The position numbers and the translations under genes are program-made. The notes under the pieces were generated by a model, which saw only the letters and a list, made by a program, of their open reading frames with translations, searched no databases and was not told where the DNA came from. Shown piece after piece: positions 9,071 through 18,244 of a stretch of 64,000 bases of DNA; the stretch's first letter is position 1, and every line of letters starts with the position of its first letter. Source of the DNA: Putridiphycobacter roseus. GTDB taxonomy: Bacteria > Bacteroidota > Bacteroidia > Flavobacteriales_D > Crocinitomicaceae. The stretch lies in contig NZ_QKSB01000001.1 in the NCBI RefSeq assembly GCF_003234935.1, forward strand, positions 62,001-126,000. The letters run 5' to 3'.

Positions 9071-10015
9071 TTAAAATCTTGCTTTGGTTTTACCAAATCT
9101 ACTTTTACTTCTATAAATCCAAGAATAGCTTCTATTAAATCCACTATTAGACTTAACCACAAAACTATAAGACAAAGTCATTAAGATAAAGTTATCATTT
9201 TGGGCTTCCCCTCTTTTATTAAATACATTTTCAGCTTGTGAAATAGCATTAGAAGGACCATAATTTGCTCTATCTGGATAAGTATTACCAGCTGTATATT
9301 GCAATTCAGGATTACGATTTGCAAGAATAGCAGCCAAAGGATCACTACTCATATCAGATGGATTCACATAAAAACCAGAAACATCATCTAAATAATCAGT
9401 AAAGGTATAGTTCCAGGAAATTTCCAAACCAAATCTATGTTGTTTTCTATAGGTAAAATAGAAACCACTTCCAATAGGAATAGAAATTGAAAAAGGGCTA
9501 TAAGACACACCTTCTGTCATTAAGGGACGTAATTTAACATATTCCCCTTCGTACAAAGTCTTTGGGTTATGATAAATAGCACCAATTCCTAAAAATAAAT
9601 ACGTTTTAAAATCTGTTCTATAACGTCCTCTTCTACCCACATCAGACATGGTTAATTGTGGCGGATAAAATTCTAATTTATTATCTAAAATTAAGATATC
9701 ATTTTTAAAGCTTAAGTTTCTACCTAATCTAGCAGGATTTTCAGATTCAGAATCTGCTCCTTGAACACGTGCATAAGTAAAGGCACCTTGGTATCCAAAA
9801 AGTGGGTGAAATCTATATCTAATAAACGCACCAGTTGACCAGCGCGTATCTTTTACTTCTAAATTAAAGACAAAAGGACGAGCAAGATCACCGCCACCTA
9901 TGTCACCAAGGTAATTTGCCACCCCACCTTTAACCCCAAAGTCAAGGTTATATCTTTGAGCTACAAGACTAGAATGCAGCACAATAGCTACTAAAACAAA
10001 CAATAGTTTCTTCAT
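9071..10015 (-). CDS. DUF6089 / PorG-like outer-membrane beta-barrel protein
   Basis: A signal peptide (MKKLLFVLVAIVLHSSLVAQ) is followed by a 290-residue beta-barrel-like chain. The opening RYNLDFGVKGGVANYLGDIGG is characteristic of the DUF6089 family, which includes the T9SS outer-membrane component PorG. Alternating aromatic strands (FIRYRFHPLFGYQGAFTYAR, GSGFYFTYRKQHRFGLEISW) and the GFYVNPSDM region fit the family. A role in T9SS or envelope function is inferred by homology only; other DUF6089 members have no assigned role. Its -7-like element ends 4 nt before the ATG, which suggests a leaderless transcript. The glycosyltransferase genes follow immediately. Confidence 0.7.
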   Translation of the reverse strand: MKKLLFVLVAIVLHSSLVAQRYNLDFGVKGGVANYLGDIGGGDLARPFVFNLEVKDTRWSTGAFIRYRFHPLFGYQGAFTYARVQGADSESENPARLGRNLSFKNDILILDNKLEFYPPQLTMSDVGRRGRYRTDFKTYLFLGIGAIYHNPKTLYEGEYVKLRPLMTEGVSYSPFSISIPIGSGFYFTYRKQHRFGLEISWNYTFTDYLDDVSGFYVNPSDMSSDPLAAILANRNPELQYTAGNTYPDRANYGPSNAISQAENVFNKRGEAQNDNFILMTLSYSFVVKSNSGFNRSYSWIYRSKSRFGKTKARF

Positions 10016-10019
10016 AATA

Positions 10020-10027
10020 CAAACGTA
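10020..10027 (-). promoter_or_regulatory. TAnnTTTG -7 element (TACGTTTG) adjacent to start codon
   Basis: TACGTTTG on the minus strand ends 4 nt before the ATG at 10015. A second match (TATTTTTG, minus, 10042-10035) lies 19 nt from the ATG, so the active one is uncertain. No good -33 TTG is seen. Confidence 0.35.
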
Positions 10028-10146
10028 TTTGCTACAAAAATAAATTTTTACAGCAAATAAACCGCGAAAATTTACTTTTTTTTTAAATTAAAACTGTTAA
10101 TAATCTGGTGAAAACCTTAAATTCGCCTTTCATTCATGACAAAAAA

Positions 10147-11106
10147 ATGGAAAATAAAATCACAAAATTATTTCAAATAAAATACCCTATCATTCAAGCG
10201 GGTATGATATGGTGTTCAGGTTGGGAATTAGCGAGCGCTGTTTCTAATGCTGGTGGACTTGGAATTATAGGTTCCGGTTCTATGTATCCCGAAATTTTAG
10301 AGGAGCACATTATCAAGTGTAAAAATGCGACTAAAAACCCATTTGCTGTAAATTTACCCATGCTTTATCCAGCCATTGACGAACATATTGAAACCATTAT
10401 TAAACATGGGGTAAAAATTGTGTTTACTTCTGCGGGAAATCCAAAAAAATATACCAGCTATTTAAAATCAAAAGGCATTACAGTGGTGCATGTTGTTTCC
10501 AGTCTTAAATTCGCATTGAAAGCTGAAGCTGCTGGTGTAGATGCAGTAGTAGCTGAAGGTTTTGAAGCTGGTGGCCACAATGGTAGAGATGAAACCACCA
10601 CCTTAACGTTGCTACCTATTGTCGCCAAAGCCATTAAAATTCCTTTAATTGCAGCAGGCGGTATTGGTACTGGAGAAACCATGTTGGCCGCTATGACATT
10701 AGGGGCAGATGGCGTACAGATTGGTAGTCGCTTTATCGCTTCCAATGAATCTTCCGCCCACCAAAACTTCAAAGAAAGAGTGTTGGCAACCAATGAAGGA
10801 GATACCGAATTAACTTTAAAAGAACTTACCCCGGTAAGGCTGATTAAAAATGAATTTTACCAAGAAATTCAAGAAGCATACGCAGCCAAAGCCAGTGTAG
10901 AAACCTTAAACAATTTATTGGGAAGAGGACGTGCTAAAAAAGGCATGTTTGAAGGAGATTTAGTACATGGCGAATTAGAAGTAGGACAAATCGCAGGAGT
11001 AATCGATAAAATTATGCCTGCAGCCGATATTATCCAAGAAATTATTGAAGCATATAACCAAGCAATTAATAACATTAAAACTGGCAAACTAGACCTGAAT
11101 GATTGA
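10147..11106 (+). CDS. Nitronate monooxygenase (2-nitropropane dioxygenase family)
   Basis: FMN-dependent TIM-barrel enzyme that oxidises alkyl nitronates (for example propionate 3-nitronate) to the carbonyl compound and nitrite. The sequence starts MENKITKLFQIKYPIIQAGM, the standard family opening. It has VVAEGFEAGGHNG with the conserved GGH loop and phosphate-binding glycines in PLIAAGGIGTGETMLAAM and GADGVQIGSRFIA. A GTG at 10108 would add 13 residues not expected in the family, so the ATG at 10147 is preferred (319 aa). The M16 peptidase gene begins inside its last codons (8-bp overlap), so the three genes up to 13590 form an operon. Members here are also sometimes annotated as enoyl-ACP reductase II-like; the short glycine-rich pattern favours NMO. 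Confidence 0.85.
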   Translation: MENKITKLFQIKYPIIQAGMIWCSGWELASAVSNAGGLGIIGSGSMYPEILEEHIIKCKNATKNPFAVNLPMLYPAIDEHIETIIKHGVKIVFTSAGNPKKYTSYLKSKGITVVHVVSSLKFALKAEAAGVDAVVAEGFEAGGHNGRDETTTLTLLPIVAKAIKIPLIAAGGIGTGETMLAAMTLGADGVQIGSRFIASNESSAHQNFKERVLATNEGDTELTLKELTPVRLIKNEFYQEIQEAYAAKASVETLNNLLGRGRAKKGMFEGDLVHGELEVGQIAGVIDKIMPAADIIQEIIEAYNQAINNIKTGKLDLND

Positions 11107-12331
11107 TATAGAAACTTACACCTTAAAAAATGGCTTAAGGGTTATTTTACACCAAGATAAAACATCCCCAATTGCCGTTGTAAATACCATTTACAATGTT
11201 GGTGCAAGAGATGAATCTCCAGATCAAACTGGATTTGCACATTTATTTGAACACCTGATGTTTGGTGGTTCGGAAAATATTCCAAACTTTGATACGCCTT
11301 TACAAAAAGCAGGCGGAGAAAGTAACGCGTTTACGAGTAACGACATTACCAATTACTACTGTACTGGTCCTTTAGAAAATATAGAAACCATCCTTTGGTT
11401 AGAAAGCGATAGAATGCTGCAACTGGCTTTCACTCAAAAAAGCTTGGACGTACAAAAAAGTGTCGTGATTGAAGAATTTAAGCAACGGTACATCAACCAA
11501 CCTTACGGCGACGTTTGGCATGAGTTTCGACCATTGATATACAAAGAACACCCCTACCAATGGCCTACCATAGGAAAGGATTTATCGCACATTGAAAACG
11601 CTGTACTTAGCGACGTAAAGGCATTTTTTAACAAACATTACTCTCCTGCGAATGCTATATTGGTGATTGGTGGTAACTTCAACAGTGCTGCAATGCATCA
11701 AATGATTGAGAAATGGTATGGTGACATTCCTACAGGCAACCATTATGTACGAGACATTAAACCGGAGCCCGCACAAATAGAATATAGAGAAAAAACCATT
11801 GAAAGAGCAGTACCTTCGAATGCCATTTACATGGCTTTTAGAATTGGAAATAGGGTGAGTGACGACCATTATACTGGAGACTTGTGTTCCGATATTCTAA
11901 GCGGTAGTAAGTCCGCAAGATTCCATGAAAACTTAGTCAAAAACAAAAAGCTATTTACCCAAATTAACGCCTATATTTCTTCGGGTTGGGAACATGGCCT
12001 TTTTATCGTTACGGGTTTTTTAACCGATACCTGTACCATTCAAATGGCAAAAGACGCAATATGGGAAGAGCTAAACCAAATGAAAATGCCCATTGAAAAT
12101 AAAGAACTTTCTAAAGTAAAAGAGAAATTTAAAACAGCATTTGCTTTTCAAAACCAAAGTCTTTTAAACCGTTGTATGAATATTGCGCAATTTGCGCTGA
12201 TGGATAAATTGGAAGATTTTGAATTAGAATTAAGTCACTACGACGCCATTGATAACAAAACTATTGAGCATTTTGCTGCCAAGTATTTTGTAAAAACAAA
12301 TTGTACAACCTTGATTGTAAATAAAAAATAA
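11099..12331 (+). CDS. M16 family zinc metallopeptidase, catalytic subunit
   Basis: 410 aa with the inverted zinc motif HxxEH in GFAHLFEHLMFGG (H48, E51, H52). The third ligand Glu comes from VVIEEFKQRY about 75 residues later. These are the hallmarks of pitrilysin / mitochondrial processing peptidase-like M16B enzymes that degrade or trim peptides. There is no signal peptide, so it is probably cytoplasmic. The next gene encodes an M16 protein without the zinc motif; such pairs form a heterodimer in which the second subunit supplies the R/Y substrate-binding pair. The reading frames join by a TAATG overlap, consistent with translational coupling. Confidence 0.92.
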   Translation: MIDIETYTLKNGLRVILHQDKTSPIAVVNTIYNVGARDESPDQTGFAHLFEHLMFGGSENIPNFDTPLQKAGGESNAFTSNDITNYYCTGPLENIETILWLESDRMLQLAFTQKSLDVQKSVVIEEFKQRYINQPYGDVWHEFRPLIYKEHPYQWPTIGKDLSHIENAVLSDVKAFFNKHYSPANAILVIGGNFNSAAMHQMIEKWYGDIPTGNHYVRDIKPEPAQIEYREKTIERAVPSNAIYMAFRIGNRVSDDHYTGDLCSDILSGSKSARFHENLVKNKKLFTQINAYISSGWEHGLFIVTGFLTDTCTIQMAKDAIWEELNQMKMPIENKELSKVKEKFKTAFAFQNQSLLNRCMNIAQFALMDKLEDFELELSHYDAIDNKTIEHFAAKYFVKTNCTTLIVNKK

Positions 12332-13590
12332 TGAACAGATCCATCCCACCTAAATTAAACCCCATAAAAACCGCACATCTTCTTTTTCCTAAACAGATTC
12401 AACTAAAAAATAATTTAGATTTCTATTGGTTAGATGAAGTACACGATCAAACCATTAAATTAGATTTTGTTTGGGACGCTGGTTCCAAATACGAGGATAA
12501 AAAGTTAATATCTAAACTCTGCAATAAATTACTTTTGAGCGGAACCAATACATTAAACGCTTTAACCATCAATGAACAAATTGATGCTTTGGGTGGGTAT
12601 GTTAATTTTGACCACAATGCAGACCACGGTGGCTTTACCATTTTTGGTCTCCAACAAAACATCAATGCCATTGTAAAAATTGTTTTACATGCCTTTGACC
12701 AAGTGGTATTTGATGAAAGTGAAATCCACAAATTAATTGAGATAGAGAAGAAAAATTACGACTTAAACATAGAAAAAGTTAACGTTTTGGCCCGAAGAGC
12801 CTTTAACCAGCAACTTTTTGGAGAAGGGCATTATTATGCTAAAAACGTTGTGCCGGCAGATTTCGAAAATATAAAGCAAAAGGAGATTGTGCAATTTTAC
12901 ACCGAAAATTACCAAGCCAAACAACCCGCCATTTTTCTCGTAGGGCAAGCAGATAATGCATTCTTAAATCAATTGGATGATTTTTCTGCAAGCTTCCCAA
13001 ATCACCTTAATTCTTTTCAACCCAAAGTACCCAAACAGCAATTAACCACCACCCATATACCAAAGGAAAAAGCGGTACAAACGGCCATCAGAATTGGGAA
13101 ACTGTGTATAGACAAAAACCAAGCTGACTATACCCATTTTCAAATGATGAATACCATACTAGGAGGGTATTTTGGTAGTAGACTAATGAAAAACATTAGA
13201 GAAGAAAAAGGATATACCTACGGCATTGGCTCTGGCATCTCGACCTTAGAAAATGCCACCTATTTTTTCATTGCTACAGAAGTTGGAAAAGAAAATATGC
13301 AATTAACTATAGATGAAATTTTTTCAGAAATGAAAATCTTGAGTACGACATTGGTTTCAGAAGAAGAATTAAAAATTGTAAAAAATTACCTATTGGGCTC
13401 TTTTTTAAAAAACGCAGACGGACCTATTCCAATGATGGAAAAATTCAAAAATATTTATTTTGCCAAGTTGCCTGAGAATTATTACAGCAATTATTTTCAA
13501 AAAGTTCAAGCCGCAACCCCTGCGGATATATTAAACGTAGCGAAAAAATATTTGAAACCAGACTCCTTTACTATTGTAACTGCAGGATAA
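12331..13590 (+). CDS. M16 family peptidase-like protein, non-catalytic subunit
   Basis: 419 aa with M16 fold features: NEQIDALGGYVNFDHNADH in the N-terminal half, and SRLMKNIREEKGYTYGIGSG carrying the R/Y pair in the C-terminal half. At the HxxEH position it reads LISKLCNKLLLSG, so zinc cannot be bound. This matches the inactive partner of M16B heterodimers. Its start overlaps the stop codon of the active subunit by one base. It should form a clamshell with the preceding product and shape the cleavage chamber. Confidence 0.9.
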   Translation: MNRSIPPKLNPIKTAHLLFPKQIQLKNNLDFYWLDEVHDQTIKLDFVWDAGSKYEDKKLISKLCNKLLLSGTNTLNALTINEQIDALGGYVNFDHNADHGGFTIFGLQQNINAIVKIVLHAFDQVVFDESEIHKLIEIEKKNYDLNIEKVNVLARRAFNQQLFGEGHYYAKNVVPADFENIKQKEIVQFYTENYQAKQPAIFLVGQADNAFLNQLDDFSASFPNHLNSFQPKVPKQQLTTTHIPKEKAVQTAIRIGKLCIDKNQADYTHFQMMNTILGGYFGSRLMKNIREEKGYTYGIGSGISTLENATYFFIATEVGKENMQLTIDEIFSEMKILSTTLVSEEELKIVKNYLLGSFLKNADGPIPMMEKFKNIYFAKLPENYYSNYFQKVQAATPADILNVAKKYLKPDSFTIVTAG

Positions 13591-13657
13591 AAAACTAAAC
13601 ACATTAAACCTTTTACTATTTTAATTGTCATAGGTTGGAATAACAAAAACAATCCAC

Positions 13658-14068
13658 ATGAAAAAAACAGTTTTAATATTAGGCCTGATGTTAATGGCCG
13701 GTACTTTTAGCAATGCAATTGCTCAAAGAGGAGAGAAAATGGAGAATGCTAAAAAATTAACTCCAGCAGAAATAGCACAAAAACGAACAGACAAGGCCGT
13801 AAAAGACCTTGGTTTAGATGAAAATCAAACAGAAAAATTGTACGCTATAAATTTAAAACAAGCGAATGAAAATTTAGCTTTAAAAAAAGAAATGAAAGCT
13901 TTAAAGGCTAAATTCGAAGCTAATAAAACACAACATGAAGCCGATATTAATGATTTACTAACCAAAGAGCAGTTAGAAAAAAAATTAGCATTGGAAGCAG
14001 AAAGAAAGGCAAAAAAAGGGGATAAAAAAAATGATGCGAACAGACCGCCTCATCCACCAAGACCTTAA
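13658..14068 (+). CDS. Spy/CpxP-like periplasmic protein (DUF4890-like)
   Basis: 136 aa. A signal peptide (MKKTVLILGLMLMAGTFSNAIAQ, cut after about residue 23) precedes a helical, charged chain with LTPAEIAQKRTDKAVKDLGL and DLLTKEQLEKKLALEAE. These resemble the LTxxQ motifs of the Spy/CpxP family, small periplasmic chaperones induced by envelope stress. The tail is lysine- and proline-rich (RPPHPPRP). Low-complexity helical composition leaves room for another identity. Upstream it carries TTGTCATAGG (13625-13634), also present before folE, and a TGTCATA core shared with miaB and groES. A terminator follows at 14098. Confidence 0.65.
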   Translation: MKKTVLILGLMLMAGTFSNAIAQRGEKMENAKKLTPAEIAQKRTDKAVKDLGLDENQTEKLYAINLKQANENLALKKEMKALKAKFEANKTQHEADINDLLTKEQLEKKLALEAERKAKKGDKKNDANRPPHPPRP

Positions 14069-14097
14069 GCGTTTATTAATGCCAAAAGAAATAAGAA

Positions 14098-14127
14098 ACA
14101 TCCACTATTAAAGTGGGTGTTTTTTTA
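14098..14127 (+). terminator. Rho-independent terminator after the Spy-like gene
   Basis: 9-bp stem with one G-T wobble (ACATCCACT, loop ATTAA, AGTGGGTGT) followed by seven T. Confidence 0.8.
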
Positions 14128-14133
14128 TTTATA

Positions 14134-15323
14134 ATGCTTTTCTTTACACCATCAAAAACGCCTATACATACCCGCCTAGCTTTTGGCTTTTGTGCTTAAA
14201 CATGCTTGTTTTTATGACAAGTTTTAATCTGTTAATTCCGGAGTTAAATGATTATCTAAAAAATCTTGGTGGCAATGATTACAAATGGATGATTTTAGGG
14301 CTATGGACTATTGCTGCTGGAATAGCCAGACCATTCAGTGGTAAAATTGCGGATAATTTTGGTCGAAAACCCACCCTTTACATTGGCATTTCCATTAGTA
14401 TAATCGTCTCCTTTTTTTACCCATTATTTACTTCTGTATTCGGCTTCTTAGTCTTGCGTTTTTTACATGGATTTAGTACTGGTTTTCAACCAACGGGTGC
14501 AACGGCATTGGTGGGAGACATTATCCCATATCGCAAAAGAGGAGAAGCCATGGGGATATTTAGTTTAACCATCAGTATAGGCTTTGGCTTGGGTAACTTT
14601 TTAAGCTCCCATACCTTTGCGCTGGTTGGTATTAACGGTTTATTCTATACCACACTAATCATGGGGCTAATTGCCTTAGCTACGGTTCCTTTTATAACTG
14701 AATCTATGACGGAGAAGAAGCCTTTTATCTTAAAAAATATTATCCCTCGATTTAACGAAATTATAGCCCCTGAAGTAATTCACCCAGCAGTAATTATGTT
14801 TTTGACTGCTATGTGTGGTGGTATTTATTATTTAATGGTCCCCGATTTTAGCACTCATTTGGGGTTAACGAACAAGGGTTTATTTTTTGGGTTCACCACC
14901 ATGACTACGATATTTATTCGTTTTTTTGCAGGCAGAGCGACCGATAAATATGGTAGGGTAAAAAGTCTTTATTTTGGCGTTGCCATTCTTTTTATTGCCA
15001 TGACCTTGTCTTTTTTATCCACAGAACCAACTTTATTTATGATTAGCGGTGCTGTTTATGGCATTGGGTCAGGTATTACCTCTCCTGCTCTATTTGCTTG
15101 GACTACCGACTTAGCAAACCCAAGATACAAAGGAAGAGGTATGGGGACATTATTTATAGCGCTTGAATTTGGCATATTTGCGGGTACATATACCGGACAA
15201 TTAGCCTACCAAAACAATGCATCTCGTTTCGGAGATGCATTTTTAGTTGGTATGATTCTATGTATTATTGGGCTATTTTACTTAAGTTTTAGAAGTAAAT
15301 TCGCTAGAAAATTAAGCTTATAG
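14134..15323 (+). CDS. MFS transporter, 5' end apparently frameshifted
   Basis: Twelve-helix major facilitator. The loop 2-3 signature is visible as GKIADNFGRKPTLYIG, its C-half copy as GRATDKYGRVKSLYFG, and helix 4-5 as LRFLHGFSTGFQPTGA. The main frame is open from 14112 but has no ATG before the first helix; the TTG at 14190 or ATG at 14202 would cut the conserved helix 1 (FWLLCLNMLVFM). An ATG at 14134 in the neighbouring frame gives MLFFTPSK and then runs out of frame. Adding one A to the A5 run at 14154-14158 joins it to NAYTYPPSFWLL, the expected family start. I therefore place the start at 14134 and mark one missing base. The cause may be assembly error, mutation or slippage. Substrate unknown; multidrug or sugar efflux is possible. 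Confidence 0.75.
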
Positions 15324-15980
15324 CTTCATTCTTAAATAACTCAAAAATTCTTTCTTTACTTCAGGTTCTGCAAATTTCCCACCAAATTCAGCAGTAACGG
15401 TGCTACTTTGAATATCTTGAATTCCTCTTGAGTTAACGCAAAGGTGTTTGGCATCAATTACGCAAGCCACATCTTCTGTTTGAAGATAATCTTTTAAATG
15501 ATTTACCACTTGCATGGTCAATCTTTCTTGTACTTGTGGTCGCTTAGAATAATAATCTACGATTCTATTCATTTTCGAAAGTCCAATTACTCTACCCGAA
15601 GAAATATACGCTATGTGGGCTTTTCCCACAATTGGTAAAAAATGGTGTTCACAAGTAGAATAAACAGTAATGTCTTTTTCTACTAACATTTCAGTATAAG
15701 CATACTTGTTTTCGAAGGTGGAATTTTTTGGAGATTTATCAGGATTTAATCCGCCAAATAATTCTTTAACATACATTTTTGCAACACGTTTCGGCGTTGC
15801 TTTTAAACTATCATCCGTTAAGTCTAACCCCAGTGTTTCCATAATCTCAGCAAACTTTTCCTGGATGATGTCAATCTTTTGATCGTCGGATAAAAGGAAA
15901 GCATCTTTTCGTAACGGCGTGTCACCTGCTGTTCCAAAATGGTCATCTCCCATTTCTTCAATTTCAGTGTTATTTTTCAT
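15318..15980 (-). CDS. folE: GTP cyclohydrolase I (FolE)
   Basis: 220 aa. Converts GTP to 7,8-dihydroneopterin triphosphate, the first step of tetrahydrofolate (and queuosine/pterin) synthesis. Zinc ligands are visible: CEHHFLPI gives Cys and His, and HLCVNSRGI gives the second Cys. SSGRVIGLSKMNRIVDYYS and RPQVQERLT are the family core. The N-terminal ~35 residues (acidic, EEMGDDHFGTAG) are an extension usual in Bacteroidota. It overlaps the convergent MFS gene by 6 bp. A -7 element lies at 16006-15999 (minus strand) and TTGTCATAGG just upstream of it. Confidence 0.96.
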   Translation of the reverse strand: MKNNTEIEEMGDDHFGTAGDTPLRKDAFLLSDDQKIDIIQEKFAEIMETLGLDLTDDSLKATPKRVAKMYVKELFGGLNPDKSPKNSTFENKYAYTEMLVEKDITVYSTCEHHFLPIVGKAHIAYISSGRVIGLSKMNRIVDYYSKRPQVQERLTMQVVNHLKDYLQTEDVACVIDAKHLCVNSRGIQDIQSSTVTAEFGGKFAEPEVKKEFLSYLRMKL

Positions 15981-15998
15981 GTTTTTTTATTTTGGGGA

Positions 15999-16023
15999 CA
16001 AATTTACATCATTCCTATGACAA
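15999..16023 (-). promoter_or_regulatory. folE promoter -7 element and TTGTCATAGG motif
   Basis: On the minus strand TAAATTTG (16006-15999) ends 18 nt before the folE ATG. TTGTCATAGG (16023-16014) lies just upstream; the same ten bases occur before the Spy-like gene at 13625-13634. Confidence 0.45.
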
Positions 16024-16068
16024 ATGGCTTTTTAAATTACATTTGTTAACCTATATCAAGTTTTAATA

Positions 16069-16527
16069 ATGCGCACTATCCAATTAAAAAAAATATTGAA
16101 CGAACATTGCATCCAGTTTATTGAAAAAAAGCAGATGGATTTAAGTTTATCTATAGAAGATGCTAACTCTTCCTTACACTCTGCATCCAACAGTACCGCT
16201 GGCGACAAGCACGACACAAGCAGGGCCATGATGCATTTAGAAATTGAAAAAAAAAGTAAACAATTAAATGAAGTAGTACAATTAAAAAAACTGATTCCCA
16301 TTTTAATCGACAATAGCCAACAAAAAAGTTTTGGCGTTGGAACTGTTGTAGAAACCAATGCTGGTAGTTTTTACATGAGTTTTAATGCGGGTAAAAAGGA
16401 AATTGAAGGGCAATCTTTTACTTTTATATCCTTAGCCTCTCCACTGGCACAAGCCTTTAAAAATAATTTGAATAAAAAAGAGTTTCAATTTATGCAAAAA
16501 ACTTACACCATTTTAAAAACCTTTTAA
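16069..16527 (+). CDS. GreA/GreB-like transcription elongation factor homologue
   Basis: 152 aa. The N-terminal two thirds are helical and charged (about residues 1-85), as expected for the coiled coil of Gre factors that enters the RNA polymerase secondary channel. It contains AGDKHDTSRAMMHLE, a conserved block in this Bacteroidota family. The C-terminal part (SFGVGTVVETNAGSFYMSF) has the pattern of the FKBP-like domain. Members are often mislabelled 3-oxoacyl-ACP synthase in databases; nothing here resembles a ketosynthase. It is not the canonical GreA, so its exact action on RNA polymerase is inferred. It converges with lnt, overlapping it by 15 bp. Confidence 0.65.
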   Translation: MRTIQLKKILNEHCIQFIEKKQMDLSLSIEDANSSLHSASNSTAGDKHDTSRAMMHLEIEKKSKQLNEVVQLKKLIPILIDNSQQKSFGVGTVVETNAGSFYMSFNAGKKEIEGQSFTFISLASPLAQAFKNNLNKKEFQFMQKTYTILKTF

Positions 16528-18141
16528 TGTCTTACCCTTCGATTTTAAATAATCACTGACTGCCATAATAAATATGCCAATTAATAAAAAGGCAGACACC
16601 CTTCCAATAATATCTCCATACTGGGTGAAAAAAGTGATGGTATCATTTTTATTAATACTTTGTACCATGGCGCCTTTTTTGTCCCAATCCAATGCTTCTA
16701 CAATTTCTCCCTTTTGATTAATAAAACAAGAAATACCTGTATTAGCGGAACGCACCAATGATCTTCTATTTTCTATGGCTCTAATTTGAGAGAAAATTAA
16801 ATGCTGTTTATACCCTGGCGTATCCCCCCACCAGCCATCATTTGTAATTACACACAAAAAATCGGCTCCCATGCTAACAAACTCACTGACATACTCCCCG
16901 TAAACCGATTCATAACAGATTAATGGGGCAGTTTTTAAAACTTTGGTGTAAAATAAATTAGGATAAGTATTACCAACTAATATACTATTGGTACCACCTA
17001 AATCTACCGACAATTTAGCCATAAAAGGAAACAGGTCTACAAAAGGCAATTTTTCGGCCCCCAGTACTAATTTTGCTTTATGGTATTTTTGAATTTTATC
17101 ATCTCCACTTATCAATAAGGCCGTATTATAGTTTTCAAACCATTTATTTCTTTTTTTAACTGCTGGAAAAGGTCTTTCTTTTTCGAACAAACCGTAAGTG
17201 TCGGCACCCGTTAAAATTGGAATACCTTTTTCTTTCGTATAAGCTTTTAATTTAAATATTACCCCCATGTTATCCAAAGCGGCTTCATCCATATAAGAAG
17301 AAATTGCTGTTTCAGGAAAAACAATTAAAGCTGTGTTTTTAGTGATCTTAGTAGATGCTAAGTCCAACATGTCCGAAATTTGTTGGGAGGTAGGCGTTGT
17401 AAACTTAACCCCTGGCCCCGTAAAATCACTATTCCAAGGATTTAAATTAGGTTGTACAATTACCACTTCCACCGGATTTACTTTTTCTTCGTAGCGATAA
17501 AAATGCCACAAACTACTTGTAATTGGTAGTAATAACATTATTGCGCCTAACAAAAACAAGGGACTTTGAATGCTAACAGTTTCTTTTTTCTCTTTGATAT
17601 TAACATATAAAACATACACCAAAATATTAACCAATAAAACCCATAAAGTTCCCCCGGAAACTCCGGTATAGGAGTACCACTGAATTAATGCTGGGTGATT
17701 CCCAAAAGCATTCCCTAAACTCAACCAAGGCCAAGAAAGATCCCAAATATGGTCTAAATGTTCAAAAGAAAGCCAAACGGCAACTAATCCAATTAAACTT
17801 TTACTCAAGTTTAATATTCTATTAAAAAAGCCAAAAACCACAAAAGGTAAAGTCATCAAAAATGCATTTGCAAAAAATGCCATTAAAGCCCCTTCCAAGG
17901 AGGCATTCTTTATCCACCAAGTAGCAACAACATTAAAAATAACCATGTAAATATAGTTTCCTAAAAACCGTTTAACCCCTCTACCTTTCAAAGCCTTATT
18001 CACTTCCACATTAAACCAAATGATGGGTGTAAAGGCAATAAAAACTAGTGGAAACAAGCTTCCTGAATAAGGAAATGACAAGCCCAGAAATAAGGCTGCA
18101 ACACATAAAATTAAGATGGATTTTAAATAGGATATTTGCAT
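16513..18141 (-). CDS. lnt: Apolipoprotein N-acyltransferase (Lnt)
   Basis: 542 aa inner-membrane enzyme that transfers the third acyl chain from phospholipid to the N-terminal cysteine of lipoproteins. The N-terminal ~200 residues are hydrophobic membrane helices. The nitrilase-fold domain contains the catalytic Glu in IVFPETAISS, the Lys in YHKAKLVLGAEKLPF and the Cys in PLICYESVYGEYV. TNDGWWGDTPGYKQH and NRRSLVRSANTG are family signatures. A TTG at 18147 would add Met-His, but the ATG at 18141 is preceded by TATATTTG only 3 nt upstream, so 18141 is the likely start and the mRNA may be leaderless. The many lipoproteins in the window (GldK, LptE, PhoX-like and others) are its expected substrates. 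Confidence 0.95.
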   Translation of the reverse strand: MQISYLKSILILCVAALFLGLSFPYSGSLFPLVFIAFTPIIWFNVEVNKALKGRGVKRFLGNYIYMVIFNVVATWWIKNASLEGALMAFFANAFLMTLPFVVFGFFNRILNLSKSLIGLVAVWLSFEHLDHIWDLSWPWLSLGNAFGNHPALIQWYSYTGVSGGTLWVLLVNILVYVLYVNIKEKKETVSIQSPLFLLGAIMLLLPITSSLWHFYRYEEKVNPVEVVIVQPNLNPWNSDFTGPGVKFTTPTSQQISDMLDLASTKITKNTALIVFPETAISSYMDEAALDNMGVIFKLKAYTKEKGIPILTGADTYGLFEKERPFPAVKKRNKWFENYNTALLISGDDKIQKYHKAKLVLGAEKLPFVDLFPFMAKLSVDLGGTNSILVGNTYPNLFYTKVLKTAPLICYESVYGEYVSEFVSMGADFLCVITNDGWWGDTPGYKQHLIFSQIRAIENRRSLVRSANTGISCFINQKGEIVEALDWDKKGAMVQSINKNDTITFFTQYGDIIGRVSAFLLIGIFIMAVSDYLKSKGKTLKGF

Positions 18142-18144
18142 GTG

Positions 18145-18152
18145 CAAATATA
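18145..18152 (-). promoter_or_regulatory. TAnnTTTG -7 element (TATATTTG) adjacent to lnt start
   Basis: On the minus strand TATATTTG ends 3 nt before the lnt ATG at 18141, a position that would put the transcription start at or near the start codon. Confidence 0.4.
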
Positions 18153-18235
18153 ATTCTATTCTCGAATATTCATTTTAGGTTTTTATTAAATCCAAATTTA
18201 ATTTTAATAAAAAAAATAAAGATGAATAATATTAT

Positions 18236-18243
18236 TACTTTTG
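18236..18243 (+). promoter_or_regulatory. TAnnTTTG -7 element (TACTTTTG) before the acyltransferase-3 gene
   Basis: TACTTTTG ends 1 nt before the ATG at 18245 and 10 nt before the ATG at 18254. If active, it favours 18254 as the translated start. Confidence 0.35.
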
Positions 18244-18244
18244 A

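Noticed and set aside
14190..14192. TTG as the MFS start codon
   Set aside because: It would delete the conserved start of helix 1; the frameshifted ATG at 14134 explains the gene better.
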